Source of the DNA: Candidatus Saccharimonadota bacterium
GTDB lineage: Bacteria > Patescibacteriota > Saccharimonadia > Saccharimonadales > Saccharimonadaceae
Assembly (NCBI GenBank): GCA_017512095.1
Contig: JAFWHC010000005.1
Coordinates: 1 to 63,337, forward strand
Direction: 5' to 3'
DNA length: 63,337 bases
Made by a program: the position numbers and the translations under genes. How positions within the stretch are numbered: the stretch's first letter is position 1; each line of letters opens with the position of its first letter. Below are positions 1 through 8,800 of this stretch, one piece after another. A model generated the notes under the pieces. That model did not search any database, was not told where the DNA came from, and saw only the letters and a program-made list of their open reading frames with translations.

Positions 1-153
1 GCCTGAGTCTTCGTTATTATGAATAGGAGGACCGGAAAGAACGAGCAAGCTCTTCGATTTTTGCACAAACCGTTTTTGAAGGAACTGCTTAAATCTAGTC
101 CAAGTTGTTTGAAGACCCAGGCGGCAAGGAAGCCTTGCCGGAAATTTTGGCAT
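1..153 (-). other. Intergenic edge region with hairpin and a motif shared with 22.9 kb
   Basis: No convincing gene. Just downstream of the surface-protein gene (minus strand) is a perfect 8-bp hairpin (122-129 with 133-140) without a T-run, so its role as a terminator is uncertain. Positions 17-44 carry an imperfect copy of a 28-29 nt block also seen at 22917-22945, and both regions also share the decamer CGGTTTGTGC on the minus strand. This could be the start of a structured RNA cut by the window edge. Confidence 0.4.
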
Positions 154-2364
154 TTATGACGCCGACGATATGAAGCAGCGGACCCCATGCCCTTGCGCTC
201 GCGGCAGACTCACATTGGGGTTTGAGGCTGCCCCACCGAGAGATTGTGCCGAGGTGGTCGACTCGCTTTTCCGCGACCATAGATAAACGTACGAGTATCT
301 TATCTCGTTGGTAGCGAACGAATAGTATCCTGACGGTGTTAAGGAAAGTGGTATTTTCTGATTCTTGACACCGGAACCATTGCCGGCGTTATAGTTGTTT
401 GACAACAATTGATACCAGTTGCCCGTTATGGTCCAATTCTTAGGACACACTGTATTCTGCGCCGTGCCGGTCTCTTCAACTCCTATCGAGTCGGCAGTTG
501 CAGCGTACCAGTTGTAATAGTAGTATCCGTTGCCTTCGTGATATGCGGCCGTCTCCGAGGCGGACGGATCCCATGTTTCCATCGAGACCAAGTTAGTGTC
601 CGTTGACGTGAGAGGATTTGTTTCGTCAAAGTTGGCGAGGTTTAAATTTAGGTTTTGAACCATGTGGCACGATCCGTTGGCTAGCCTTCTGACGCTGTAG
701 CTGTTTCCGTCGCGGCTATCAATGAGGGCGAACGTGCCGATCCCTATCGCTGCGGAAGCTTCAGACGTAGCCTCGCCATCAACGACTTCCGTTTCTTCGC
801 CAGTGTCTGGGTCGGTCGTTGTCGTCATGATGTCTACTACTAGCTGGTTGCCACCGCTTATCCCTCTATAATCAAATATTCTCGCATCGGGGCTTACTTG
901 ATTGCCCCACATGTTAGTGTTCTTGCAGATTGCATTCGAAACCTGTTGCATTTCCGTGACATATGGTTTTTGTTTAATTTCGCCATCTTCATATTTTGGA
1001 TAAGTGCTTTGCAAACCGACGTAAGCGAAAGCTTCGCGCGTGCCAGTTGCGGTACCGTCAGATATTTTAGTAATATAGTTGTAATTATACGGACTAACTT
1101 TAATCCAAAAGTCATATCTACCCGCCGATGCTGCGGCGGCAAGAGCGGCGCGTTCTTCGCTGGTCAAGATGCCGGTTCCGGTAGCTGCTATTAGCGCATC
1201 ATCTTCGGCGAGGGCTGTGCTGGCGCTCCCGTCATCGGTAATCTCGCCCGTGATTGGCATGTCACAAGTGAGGGCGGCGCGATTATTGTTTATTTCAAAG
1301 TCGGTAACTGTGCAAGTTTTAGATTGAGGTCCTAGCTGGCTAACATCATAGTTTGCCGCCACCATTTCACCGTGTTTGACGACAAAGACTTCGATGTTTT
1401 GACTTGTGATAAGGCCCGTATCGGCACTCTCGGCCAAGTCGAAAGCTAGCGTCATAGAGAAAGGAGTCGTGCCATCGTCAGCGCCAAAACTTTTTTCTGT
1501 TATGATATTATTACTAACGGCGTCATCCAGCGAATTCGCCGAGGCTAGAGCTGTGTAGACAATTTGGTTTTCGTAAGTGCCAGCAAGGACGTCATTGTTA
1601 ACCATAACGCCATAGTAAACGTTAAAATGGTTAGCGTCGGTGTCGCCATTTTCCCCGCCAAAGCCGTCATTGTCTGTGGTCGTGGCTTTCCAAATTTGCT
1701 GAGGGGCAGAGAGAGTGGGGACTGCTGACCAAGTTACGTTTTTGTAAATGCTCTCCGCGTTAGCATAGGTTAATTCTTCATTTAATTTGTTGCTATAGAT
1801 TGACTCGGAGGCATAGGTGGGGGCGGAGGCGATGCCGGTGTTTTCTACGCCCGGAACGGAAAATCCCCAAGCGTAGTTCGTGAATTTGCTAGGCGTGCTG
1901 GTGAACGCCGAACCGATGGCCGGAATCGAGAAGCCGGAGTCTCCTTCGATTTGCAAGTCGTTAGAGGTTGGAGAGTTAGTAGAGATGTAAACCGTGTAAT
2001 ATTTTCCGGTCGATTCTATGCCAATAGTCTTTTTGAGGATTTTGAGTGTGCCGACGTTACCATTAGCGGCAGAGGTCGCGCCGGCGTCTATGCTGGTGGG
2101 GATAATCGTACCAAAGAGGACATCACCATGACCGGCGTCTAATATACTACCATTGCCATAATCGGGGTCGAGCGCAAGGGCAGTGGGGCGCCAGGTTACG
2201 TTGAAGGAAAGATTAACGGCGGCATTGGCCTCGGAGACTAAGGTTGGGACGAGAGCATAAACGAATAAAAAGACAGCGAGACTCGCAAGAGAGCCGCCAA
2301 GAAGCTTACGGTAGAGATTTCTTGATTTGATGTTGCCGAGAACGGCGGTTGTCTTGGTTTGCAT
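154..2364 (-). CDS. Large secreted surface protein with C-terminal FISUMP-like domain
   Basis: 736 residues. A hydrophobic segment at about residues 25-48 ending in an AxA-like site (SEANA) looks like a long signal peptide. The middle is beta-rich and threonine-rich and contains a GTYENQIVYT motif near residue 275, which recurs as GTYEGSIVYT at the C-terminus of the protein at 20624-21502. The last 180 residues resemble the Fibrobacter succinogenes major paralogous (FISUMP) domain: a Cys-Pro-x-Asn-Trp box, aromatic-rich stretches, a LWSR box and a terminal VRCF. There is no sorting motif. The start is set by AGGAGG 6 nt upstream of ATG. A 240-nt structured leader precedes it. Function unknown; a cell-surface adhesin or ligand-binding protein is an inference. 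Confidence 0.7.
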   Translation of the reverse strand: MQTKTTAVLGNIKSRNLYRKLLGGSLASLAVFLFVYALVPTLVSEANAAVNLSFNVTWRPTALALDPDYGNGSILDAGHGDVLFGTIIPTSIDAGATSAANGNVGTLKILKKTIGIESTGKYYTVYISTNSPTSNDLQIEGDSGFSIPAIGSAFTSTPSKFTNYAWGFSVPGVENTGIASAPTYASESIYSNKLNEELTYANAESIYKNVTWSAVPTLSAPQQIWKATTTDNDGFGGENGDTDANHFNVYYGVMVNNDVLAGTYENQIVYTALASANSLDDAVSNNIITEKSFGADDGTTPFSMTLAFDLAESADTGLITSQNIEVFVVKHGEMVAANYDVSQLGPQSKTCTVTDFEINNNRAALTCDMPITGEITDDGSASTALAEDDALIAATGTGILTSEERAALAAAASAGRYDFWIKVSPYNYNYITKISDGTATGTREAFAYVGLQSTYPKYEDGEIKQKPYVTEMQQVSNAICKNTNMWGNQVSPDARIFDYRGISGGNQLVVDIMTTTTDPDTGEETEVVDGEATSEASAAIGIGTFALIDSRDGNSYSVRRLANGSCHMVQNLNLNLANFDETNPLTSTDTNLVSMETWDPSASETAAYHEGNGYYYYNWYAATADSIGVEETGTAQNTVCPKNWTITGNWYQLLSNNYNAGNGSGVKNQKIPLSLTPSGYYSFATNEIRYSYVYLWSRKSESTTSAQSLGGAASNPNVSLPRAQGHGVRCFISSAS

Positions 2365-2641
2365 TTAGTCCTCCTTGGTTTCTTTTTCCTCGGAGGTGCG
2401 GTTTTTTCCTATAAACAAAATCGGCACCACGAGGTGTCGCAACTCAATAAGCATCCAGCCGTTTTACGCGAACTAAACACGAATCGGGTATCCTCATGAT
2501 GCCGAGTCTATGTTGAATTCACGTAAACAGCACTGGTGTGCTTGGTTATATTGAATGTACGGCTTGTTTATATATCTATAAACTTGCTTATTGAATTGCG
2601 ACTTATGGTTTTATTTTATCATGCTTAAAACGCTTTTACAA
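2365..2641 (-). promoter_or_regulatory. Promoter and long structured 5' leader of the FISUMP-like gene
   Basis: On the minus strand a -35 TTGTAA (2636-2641), 17-nt spacer and -10 TAAAAT (2613-2618) predict a transcript starting near 2606, about 240 nt before the ATG. The leader contains a 17-nt inverted repeat, 2586-2602 with 2436-2452, pairing at every position if one G-U pair is allowed. Inside it are a hairpin at 2569-2586, an AGCAC/GTGCT hairpin and an AGCCGT/ACGGCT pair. The SD lies outside this fold, next to the ATG. A cis-regulatory RNA or riboswitch-like element is likely but matches no class I recognise. Confidence 0.6.
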
Positions 2642-2672
2642 TAAAAATAATGTTGTAATTTTTACAACATTA
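2641..2672 (-). terminator. Intrinsic terminator of der
   Basis: A perfect 10-bp hairpin (2649-2658 with 2662-2671) is followed on the minus strand by a T-rich stretch (ATTTTTAT). It lies about 20 bases after the der stop codon. Confidence 0.75.
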
Positions 2673-2693
2673 TAACCATGACTTTTCGGAAGG

Positions 2694-4115
2694 TTATTTA
2701 TCTTCTGTGGTTTTGTCGTCGCGGAAGGAGAACATGATAGGAGTGCCCAGGAAGGGGTAGGCTTCGCGGAGTTTGTTCTCAAGGAAGCGTTTCCAGGACC
2801 AGTGGAGAGTTGAGAGGCCATGACCATGGACGACAAACCAGGGCGGGCAGGTGTCGGTTTGGACGATGTATTTTGGTTTTGGGCGTGTATTTTTTAGCCC
2901 GGCGGGAGCGTGCTCTAGGATGGCTTGGTTCAAAACTTTGTTGAGGTCGGAGGTTTTAAGTTCAATGTGGCGTGCCTCGTCAATGTCGAGGGCAAGGTCG
3001 AAGAGTTTGGTGACGTTTGCGCCGGTCTCGCTACTTGTGAGAAGAACGGGAGCGAAGGGGAGGAAGTTAAAGTCATATTCGAGGTCGTCGAGGATTTTGT
3101 CGGTGTTTTTTACAAGGTCGGTTTTTGTGACGACGACGATGATACCCTTTCCGGCTTCGACGATTTGGCCCGCCAGGCTTTGGTCAAGTTTAGAATGTGG
3201 TTCGGTGCCATCGACAAGGAGGGCGCAGATGTCGGATTCTTCGATGGCGGCGAGAGTGCGGAGGGCGGAGAATTTTTCTATACCGACTTCGCGTTTGCCG
3301 GGCTTTCTGAGGCCAGCCGTGTCAAGGATTTCTAGAGTTTTGCCTTTGAATTTTAGTTCGACGCGGTTGATGTCACGAGTGGTGCCCTGGCGAGAGCTAA
3401 CGAGAGCTTGTTGTTTTTTGGCTAAACTGTTGAAGAGGCTGGATTTGCCGACGTTCGGGCGGCCAATTAAAGCTATCGTAATCGCAGCTTTCCGTTCGGC
3501 TTTTGTCCTAGTGCTCGACTCGCAGTCGTCGGAATCACAACGATTAGTCCTGCGCTCGTCGACGACGTCACCTCGAACTCGCTTGGTAATCGTTGTCATT
3601 CCGACTGCTGGCGTCTGCGCATCCGGACAAATAGCCGAACACAAAGCTGCTTTGAGCGTAGCTATGCCGTATCCGGTGGTGGCGGAGACTTTGAAGGTCT
3701 GGTCGGGTTTGATGCCGAGGCTGCGGAATTCGTAGATGTCGAGCGAGCTGCCGAGGTCGCATTTGTTCAAAATGAGGAGGACGGGTTTTTGGGATTTTAA
3801 GGCCATTTTGGCGATGCGCTTGTCTTTTTCTGAAGGGTAAAGTGAGGAGTCGAGTGTGAGGAGGATGAGGTCGGCAGAGGCAATAGCGTCCATAATTTGG
3901 TCTTGGATAGATGCCTCAAAATCGTCAGCGGCGTCTTTAAGGCCGGCGGTGTCAATCATCAAAAAGCGGTCGTCGATGCGGGCAGTAACAGAGTCACGCG
4001 TTGTTCCCTCTTCGCGGGCGACGATGGCGATGTTTTTATGCGCGAAACGGTTAAGCAGGCTGGATTTACCAGCGTTAGTTTGACCAACAAGCGCGACGAT
4101 TGGAAAGCGTTTCAT
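2694..4115 (-). CDS. der: Ribosome biogenesis GTPase Der (EngA)
   Basis: 473 residues with two tandem GTPase domains. The first has a P-loop GQTNAGKSS at about 11-19, DTAGL at 55-59 and NKCD at 117-120; the second has GRPNVGKSS at about 218-226, then DTAGL and TKTD. A C-terminal KH-like domain follows. Der acts in 50S subunit assembly. The first P-loop departs from the usual GRPNVGKS, and an unusually polar charged linker (about 178-210) joins the two G domains. A TATAAT box ends 7 nt before the ATG with no SD, so the mRNA is probably leaderless. Identification is firm. Confidence 0.95.
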   Translation of the reverse strand: MKRFPIVALVGQTNAGKSSLLNRFAHKNIAIVAREEGTTRDSVTARIDDRFLMIDTAGLKDAADDFEASIQDQIMDAIASADLILLTLDSSLYPSEKDKRIAKMALKSQKPVLLILNKCDLGSSLDIYEFRSLGIKPDQTFKVSATTGYGIATLKAALCSAICPDAQTPAVGMTTITKRVRGDVVDERRTNRCDSDDCESSTRTKAERKAAITIALIGRPNVGKSSLFNSLAKKQQALVSSRQGTTRDINRVELKFKGKTLEILDTAGLRKPGKREVGIEKFSALRTLAAIEESDICALLVDGTEPHSKLDQSLAGQIVEAGKGIIVVVTKTDLVKNTDKILDDLEYDFNFLPFAPVLLTSSETGANVTKLFDLALDIDEARHIELKTSDLNKVLNQAILEHAPAGLKNTRPKPKYIVQTDTCPPWFVVHGHGLSTLHWSWKRFLENKLREAYPFLGTPIMFSFRDDKTTEDK

Positions 4116-4147
4116 GTATATTATTATAACATATTTTTTGCCACGGT

Positions 4148-5710
4148 CTACCAGCGGCGTTGGGTGCCTTGGTTGCCGTTCGTTTGGCCAGGCATCTGGC
4201 CGTTCATGCCGCCTGGACCCATGCCGCCATTCATCATGCCGGAGCCGACCTGAGTCGTTTTTTCGGCGAGCTTGGTCGTGGTGTATTCTTCGCCGTTGAC
4301 ATAGACCGTGTATTCGCCGTTTTCAACAAACTTGTCGGAACTTAAGACGGCGTGCTGAAAGGTTTTGGCGCTTGTGTGGGAGAGAATGAGATTGCCGCTC
4401 GTGTCTTTAACTTCGATGACTGTGCCGGCGGAGTAGGTTTGGTCGAAGAGGACGGAGATTGAGTAGCCGGCGCTGGAAGTTGCGGGGGCGACCGCCATGC
4501 CACTGGCACCGACGGCGACAAGTGAGCCACCGTTGAAGGTTACGGCACCTTCAGCGTCGAGCGCGCCGTTGCCGGAGTTGGTCGGACCGTCGACGGAGAC
4601 TTCGCCGCCGTTGATGGTGAGGGCGCCATTACTGTCGATACCGTCGCCGACGGAGCTGACGTGGAGTTTGCCGCCGTTGATGATAATGGCGTAGTTTGAT
4701 GAACTGGCTTGATAGTTTCTCATGTTTGGAGAGGAGCTGTCGTTGCCGCCAGCGGCGTTAATGCCGTCGTCACTCGCCGTGACGGAGATGTCGCCGCCGT
4801 TGATGGTGATTTTGGCGCCTTCGAGACCTTCGTAGGATTTCTTAATCGCGATGGTACCGCCGTTGATTTCGAGGCTGGATTCGGCGTGAATGCCATCGTC
4901 GCCAGCAGAAGCGATAATTGTGCCGCCGTCGATTTTGATCCAGCCTTTGGCGACTTCGTCGGAGTTGTTGGATTTGATGGCGTCGCCGCCGGAGGTAATG
5001 TCGAAAGTGCCATCAACGATGTAAACGGAATCGCGGCCGCGAATACCTTCGTCTTTGCTGCTGATAACATAGGTGCCGGAGTTGATTTTTAGGTCGTCTT
5101 TGCCGACAATGCCGTCTTCGTAGTTTGCTGTGACGGTGAGTTTGCCGGAGCCTTCGAGGACCATGTCGTCATGAGAAAAGAGAGTGGCACAGACGTCTTC
5201 GTCCCAACCTTGATAGATTGATCCGTCGGTGAGGGAGTTTTCTGAACCTGCGGCGAGTTCGATGGTGATGAGTTTTGCTTCGGCGATATAGATGGCGGGG
5301 CCAGAGTTGTTAGTAATTTTGACGCCATTCAGGATGAGCTTGACGGCGCCGGCAGTGTTAACTTCTAGGTAGCCGTCGGTGAGTTCGCCGGAAATTGTGT
5401 AGACGCCAGCTTGAGTGATAGAAGTTTTGCCGGTGCCGGAGAGGACGATTTCTGAGCCGTCGTATTTTTCCCAGTTGACGCCGGTGTCGTTGATGTTGTT
5501 GCTGAGGGTTGAGCCGCCGTCACTATTTGTGCCACCGAGAATTAAGGCAACGGTTGTAACGGCGGCGAGAATAACAACGATGATTACGATCGGGAGCCAA
5601 GTTTTGGATTTTTTAACGGGCTTTTCCGACATTTTTTGCGGAGATTGCTCCCGCGCTCTAATAGCGTCTTCACCCCTGTTTTCAGTGAAATTTTCTGAGT
5701 TTTCGTTCAT
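4148..5710 (-). CDS. Membrane-anchored carbohydrate-binding Cthe_2159-like protein
   Basis: 520 residues. A charged N-terminus is followed by one membrane segment at about 38-60, then a long repetitive beta-helix-like region with many repeats of the type INGG / DDGIH / GDGI typical of the Cthe_2159 carbohydrate-binding family, ending in a Gly/Met/Gln-rich tail. The ATG overlaps the stop of the DUF4956 gene by one base (TAATG), so the two are translationally coupled. The trio VTC domain, DUF4956 and Cthe_2159-like protein is a recurrent cluster in other bacteria. Polysaccharide or pectin-like polymer binding at the surface is family knowledge; the ligand here is unknown. Confidence 0.8.
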   Translation of the reverse strand: MNENSENFTENRGEDAIRAREQSPQKMSEKPVKKSKTWLPIVIIVVILAAVTTVALILGGTNSDGGSTLSNNINDTGVNWEKYDGSEIVLSGTGKTSITQAGVYTISGELTDGYLEVNTAGAVKLILNGVKITNNSGPAIYIAEAKLITIELAAGSENSLTDGSIYQGWDEDVCATLFSHDDMVLEGSGKLTVTANYEDGIVGKDDLKINSGTYVISSKDEGIRGRDSVYIVDGTFDITSGGDAIKSNNSDEVAKGWIKIDGGTIIASAGDDGIHAESSLEINGGTIAIKKSYEGLEGAKITINGGDISVTASDDGINAAGGNDSSSPNMRNYQASSSNYAIIINGGKLHVSSVGDGIDSNGALTINGGEVSVDGPTNSGNGALDAEGAVTFNGGSLVAVGASGMAVAPATSSAGYSISVLFDQTYSAGTVIEVKDTSGNLILSHTSAKTFQHAVLSSDKFVENGEYTVYVNGEEYTTTKLAEKTTQVGSGMMNGGMGPGGMNGQMPGQTNGNQGTQRRW

Positions 5711-6381
5711 TAGATTAATTGCTCCTTTGAGACATGCGAGAGAAGAACTTTGAGGTTGGAATTTTTAACGCGGATGGCGTCGAGAAATTCCTTTTCGTTC
5801 GCGGATTTTTTCAAGCAAACGTCGTAAGTTAGTTGATAGAGGCTGCCCATGTTGGTCGTTTTGGAACGGACGAGCTCATGGGAAGTGGTGTATTTTTTAA
5901 ATTCGGCGTCGAAAACGTGCGTGTAGTCGAGGTCCTCAGGAATAACGATTTCGAGAGTTTGGGGTTGGGCAGACATGTTGAAGATGTTGGTTTTTGAGAG
6001 AATAAGAATGACGGCGACTGTGAGAGCGGTGATGACGGCGGCGAAGAGAATGTGGCCCATGCCAAGAGCGAGACCGACCGCCATGGCGAAGAAAACGGAG
6101 GAGATTTCCTTGGAGTTGCCGGCGATGGAGCGGAAGCGGATGAGAGAGAAGGCGCCGAGGATGGCGATGGATGTGCCGAGGGAGCCGTTGACCATGAGCA
6201 TGACAACTTCGACGAGAAGCGGAAGAATGGTCAAGGTGATGAGGAAGTTGCGGCTGGTTTTGCTCGTCTTCATGTGGGTAAAGGCGATGACGAGGCCGAG
6301 AGCGATGGCGGCGGCGGAGCAGATTAAGATGGTTTTTATGTCGAGACCGGAACTGGCGGTGTCGAATACGCTGTTAAACAT
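5710..6381 (-). CDS. DUF4956 family membrane protein
   Basis: 223 residues with about four membrane segments in the first 135 residues and a cytoplasmic C-terminal domain. The loop with FSLIRFRSIAGNSKEIS (about residues 78-95) is the family's hallmark. Its start overlaps the end of the upstream VTC-domain gene by 8 nt, and its stop overlaps the start of the downstream Cthe_2159-like gene by 1 nt, so all three form one operon. The family has no established biochemical function; association with VTC-domain proteins suggests a membrane partner. Confidence 0.85.
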   Translation of the reverse strand: MFNSVFDTASSGLDIKTILICSAAAIALGLVIAFTHMKTSKTSRNFLITLTILPLLVEVVMLMVNGSLGTSIAILGAFSLIRFRSIAGNSKEISSVFFAMAVGLALGMGHILFAAVITALTVAVILILSKTNIFNMSAQPQTLEIVIPEDLDYTHVFDAEFKKYTTSHELVRSKTTNMGSLYQLTYDVCLKKSANEKEFLDAIRVKNSNLKVLLSHVSKEQLI

Positions 6382-7204
6382 TTTTTTGATTCCTTTCGTT
6401 TATTAATTGGTAGATTTTTCCATATTTTGAGAACCTTGTGGGGTAAATTTTGAGCCGGGAGAGCTCGGCGACGAACCAAGGCGGCATGGCGTTCATGGTT
6501 TTTACTTCCATGATGATGCTGTTCTTTGGACTGTCGGTTGAGGGGAAATATTTTTCGCATTTTGTGGATTTTTTAAAGTGCAGGTCTTTTTCGCGGAAAC
6601 GGAGATTTTCGTCGAAGGTGAGGCGGAATTCGGGATTGTCCCTGCCTTTGAAGGCAACGCGGTCGGCGGCAATGAAGAGCCTTGGCTCGAGCCCGTAATA
6701 GTCCATTAGGTAAGCGAGTTCGCGAGCGATTTGGAGTTGTTGAAATTCGCCTTTGTGAGACTTTTCGGCGAGAGAGATTAAGGATTCACCTTTGAGAAAT
6801 TTTTCGAAGTCGCGTTCTTTGAGGATGAGGCGGCGTTTGTTGCCGATTTTAGTTTTTTTGACGACGACTTTGGATTTTACTTCGAGGAAGACGTCGGATT
6901 TACCTTTTGGCATTTTGTACATGCGGGCGCGGAGCTTCTCGCGGAAAGCGGGGCGTTCGATTGAGTTGATGGCGAGGTCACTGTTTTTAGTGTCGAAGTA
7001 AATGCTTAGAACTTCTTCTTTGTAGAATTCGTCATGTTTGAGATTTTTTTCGATTTTCTTTAGGAGCGCGGTTTTTTCCTCTTTTGTGATGAGGTATTTT
7101 TCTTCGACACGCTCGATGGTCCGGTCATCACAAGCTTTGTCGACAATGGTTTTGCCGCTGACGCGAGGTTGTCGCTTTTTGGTGATAATTCCGGTTACGT
7201 TCAT
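6374..7204 (-). CDS. VTC domain-containing protein (polyphosphate polymerase domain)
   Basis: 276 residues forming a VTC/CYTH-type triphosphate tunnel. Basic and acidic tunnel residues appear in order: EEKYLI near 34, YFDT near 69, REKLRAR near 88, FLEVKSK near 106, KRRL near 119, ADRVAF near 181, IMEVK near 231 and a terminal SKYG. In yeast this domain makes polyphosphate from ATP; in bacterial VTC/DUF4956 clusters the product is not settled. The TATAAT box ends 6 nt before the ATG, so this first gene of the operon is probably leaderless. Confidence 0.85.
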   Translation of the reverse strand: MNVTGIITKKRQPRVSGKTIVDKACDDRTIERVEEKYLITKEEKTALLKKIEKNLKHDEFYKEEVLSIYFDTKNSDLAINSIERPAFREKLRARMYKMPKGKSDVFLEVKSKVVVKKTKIGNKRRLILKERDFEKFLKGESLISLAEKSHKGEFQQLQIARELAYLMDYYGLEPRLFIAADRVAFKGRDNPEFRLTFDENLRFREKDLHFKKSTKCEKYFPSTDSPKNSIIMEVKTMNAMPPWFVAELSRLKIYPTRFSKYGKIYQLINERNQKNV

Positions 7205-7260
7205 GATACTATTATACCTTAGAAAGCTTAAAAAACCTTGAAATTTTTAAGGTTTTGAAC

Positions 7261-7290
7261 AAAAATCCCCTCGGAAGTTTTTCCGAGGGG
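7261..7290 (-). terminator. Intrinsic terminator of the LPSTG surface-protein gene
   Basis: A perfect 10-bp stem (7267-7276 with 7281-7290) is followed on the minus strand by ATTTTT. Confidence 0.85.
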
Positions 7291-7344
7291 AAATTTGTTT
7301 AACAACGGCTTCAGGAGCGGTCAAGCTTTAGATTCGGCGACCGA

Positions 7345-8592
7345 TTAGAAGCGTTTGCGGCTAGCCAAGAAGTAACCACCGGCGGTGACGGCAGAGCCAG
7401 CACCGAGAGCAGTAACGACGATGTCGCTGGCACCCGTGGACGGGAGAACTGGTTCCGGTTCAGGAACGATTGGGTCGACCGGTTCTTCAGGCGTTGGGCA
7501 GCCTTTGTAGATAAGGACATCAGCGTAATCTTGCTTTAAAGTAGGATCAGCACCGATGTAGCCTTGACCCCAGGAGCGGAGAACGTTGTCGCCACCACAA
7601 CCGAGGTTGTCGTCTTTCATGGTAACTTGGAAAGTAACCACAGCGGCAGCACCAGCTTCGTAGTTGCCGATGTTGATACCGTCTTTAGTGGTTAAACCGT
7701 CAGACTCGAGAGTGATGCCACTCTTGTGATTGGAGTTGAAGAGTTTAGTAGAACCCTTAACGTAAGTTTGGTTGGAGCCAAGCTTGTCGAAGAGGATGAC
7801 GTCTTTCTCAAGAGAGTCGGAGGTGTTTTTGTAGGTGATTTTGTATTCAACAGTATCACCAGCTTTAGCGTAAACTTGTTTCTTCCATTCGGTTTCACCA
7901 GCAAGGCGAACTTGTTTGGTGATAGAGAAGTCGTATTCGAAGACGGCTTTGACACGGAAGGTGACGAAAGCGGAGTAGCCGAAACAGCCAGGGATTTCAC
8001 CGTTAAGTGAATCGTAGCCGAGGGCAGTGCCGCCCATCACGAGGTTATCGCTGAGTTTGGTGCCACTAATTTTGCCCTTGTTTTCGATAAGAGCGGAGCC
8101 CGTAACGTATTCAAGGTGGAAAGTGTTAGTGGAAGATTTGAACACAACTTCGTCCCAGATTTTGGACGGAGTAGCGTTGCTGGAAGTGATGGTACCAGCA
8201 ACAGTGAGAGATTTACCGGATTCGGTAGGGACGTAAACGTTGGCGTTGACGTCTTTCGCGACCATCTCGGTGCCGCGAGGGTTGTTGTTGTGGACATAAA
8301 GACGCACAACATATTCTTTGCCGTTTTCGACTTCGATGTCGTTAGCGTTCCAGACGTTAGCGGCGTCGGCGGCACGGGCTTGAACAAAGTAAAGCTCGTT
8401 CATGTCCGGGTTGTTGGAAATGGAGTTAAGGACGATTTTGTCATCGATAGCGCCATTGTTGATTTCTTCGATGGTGTAAGTCTTGCGACCGCCATCAGAG
8501 TCGCCCCAAGCGGAAACGTTGGTGGCAACGAGGGTGGTTCCAGCGAGAGCTGCGACGGCAGCAACGCCAAGAACGGATTTAATGTTTTTCAT
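7345..8592 (-). CDS. LPSTG-anchored surface protein with DUF11-like repeat
   Basis: 415 residues. Signal peptide 1-28 (cleavage after VSA), a beta-rich extracellular region, a DUF11-like (isopeptide-type) domain at about 225-345, a short Pro/Glu-rich linker and a classical C-terminal sorting signal: LPSTG at 383-387, a hydrophobic segment and RKRF. A class A sortase would link it to the wall; none is seen in the window. ATG is preceded by TAAGGAG. The leader has a CTTGGAAAGATTCCAAG hairpin. Possibly an S-layer-like or adhesive protein; the specific role is unknown. Confidence 0.85.
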   Translation of the reverse strand: MKNIKSVLGVAAVAALAGTTLVATNVSAWGDSDGGRKTYTIEEINNGAIDDKIVLNSISNNPDMNELYFVQARAADAANVWNANDIEVENGKEYVVRLYVHNNNPRGTEMVAKDVNANVYVPTESGKSLTVAGTITSSNATPSKIWDEVVFKSSTNTFHLEYVTGSALIENKGKISGTKLSDNLVMGGTALGYDSLNGEIPGCFGYSAFVTFRVKAVFEYDFSITKQVRLAGETEWKKQVYAKAGDTVEYKITYKNTSDSLEKDVILFDKLGSNQTYVKGSTKLFNSNHKSGITLESDGLTTKDGINIGNYEAGAAAVVTFQVTMKDDNLGCGGDNVLRSWGQGYIGADPTLKQDYADVLIYKGCPTPEEPVDPIVPEPEPVLPSTGASDIVVTALGAGSAVTAGGYFLASRKRF

Positions 8593-8744
8593 AATAACTC
8601 CTTACAGATTAGTTATAGATTAACATACTTAATAATATTTTTCCAGAGGTTTACAGAGAAAACTCTTGGAATCTTTCCAAGACTAGCCGAATTGTTAAAT
8701 GTCTTCTAGTCTAAAGCCGAATCATCTCAGATACAAATCTTAAC

Positions 8745-8800
8745 ATGGGATGTCCGGGCGGCGAATAAAACCGCCCGGAGGTAAGGTACCAAACATCCAT
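8745..8800 (-). other. GC-rich hairpin downstream of the Pro/Thr-rich gene
   Basis: An 8-bp GC stem (CCGGGCGG with CCGCCCGG) nested inside an outer GGATGT/ACATCC pair follows the stop codon on the minus strand. There is no T-run, so it may be a transcript-stabilising 3' structure or an atypical terminator. Confidence 0.45.
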
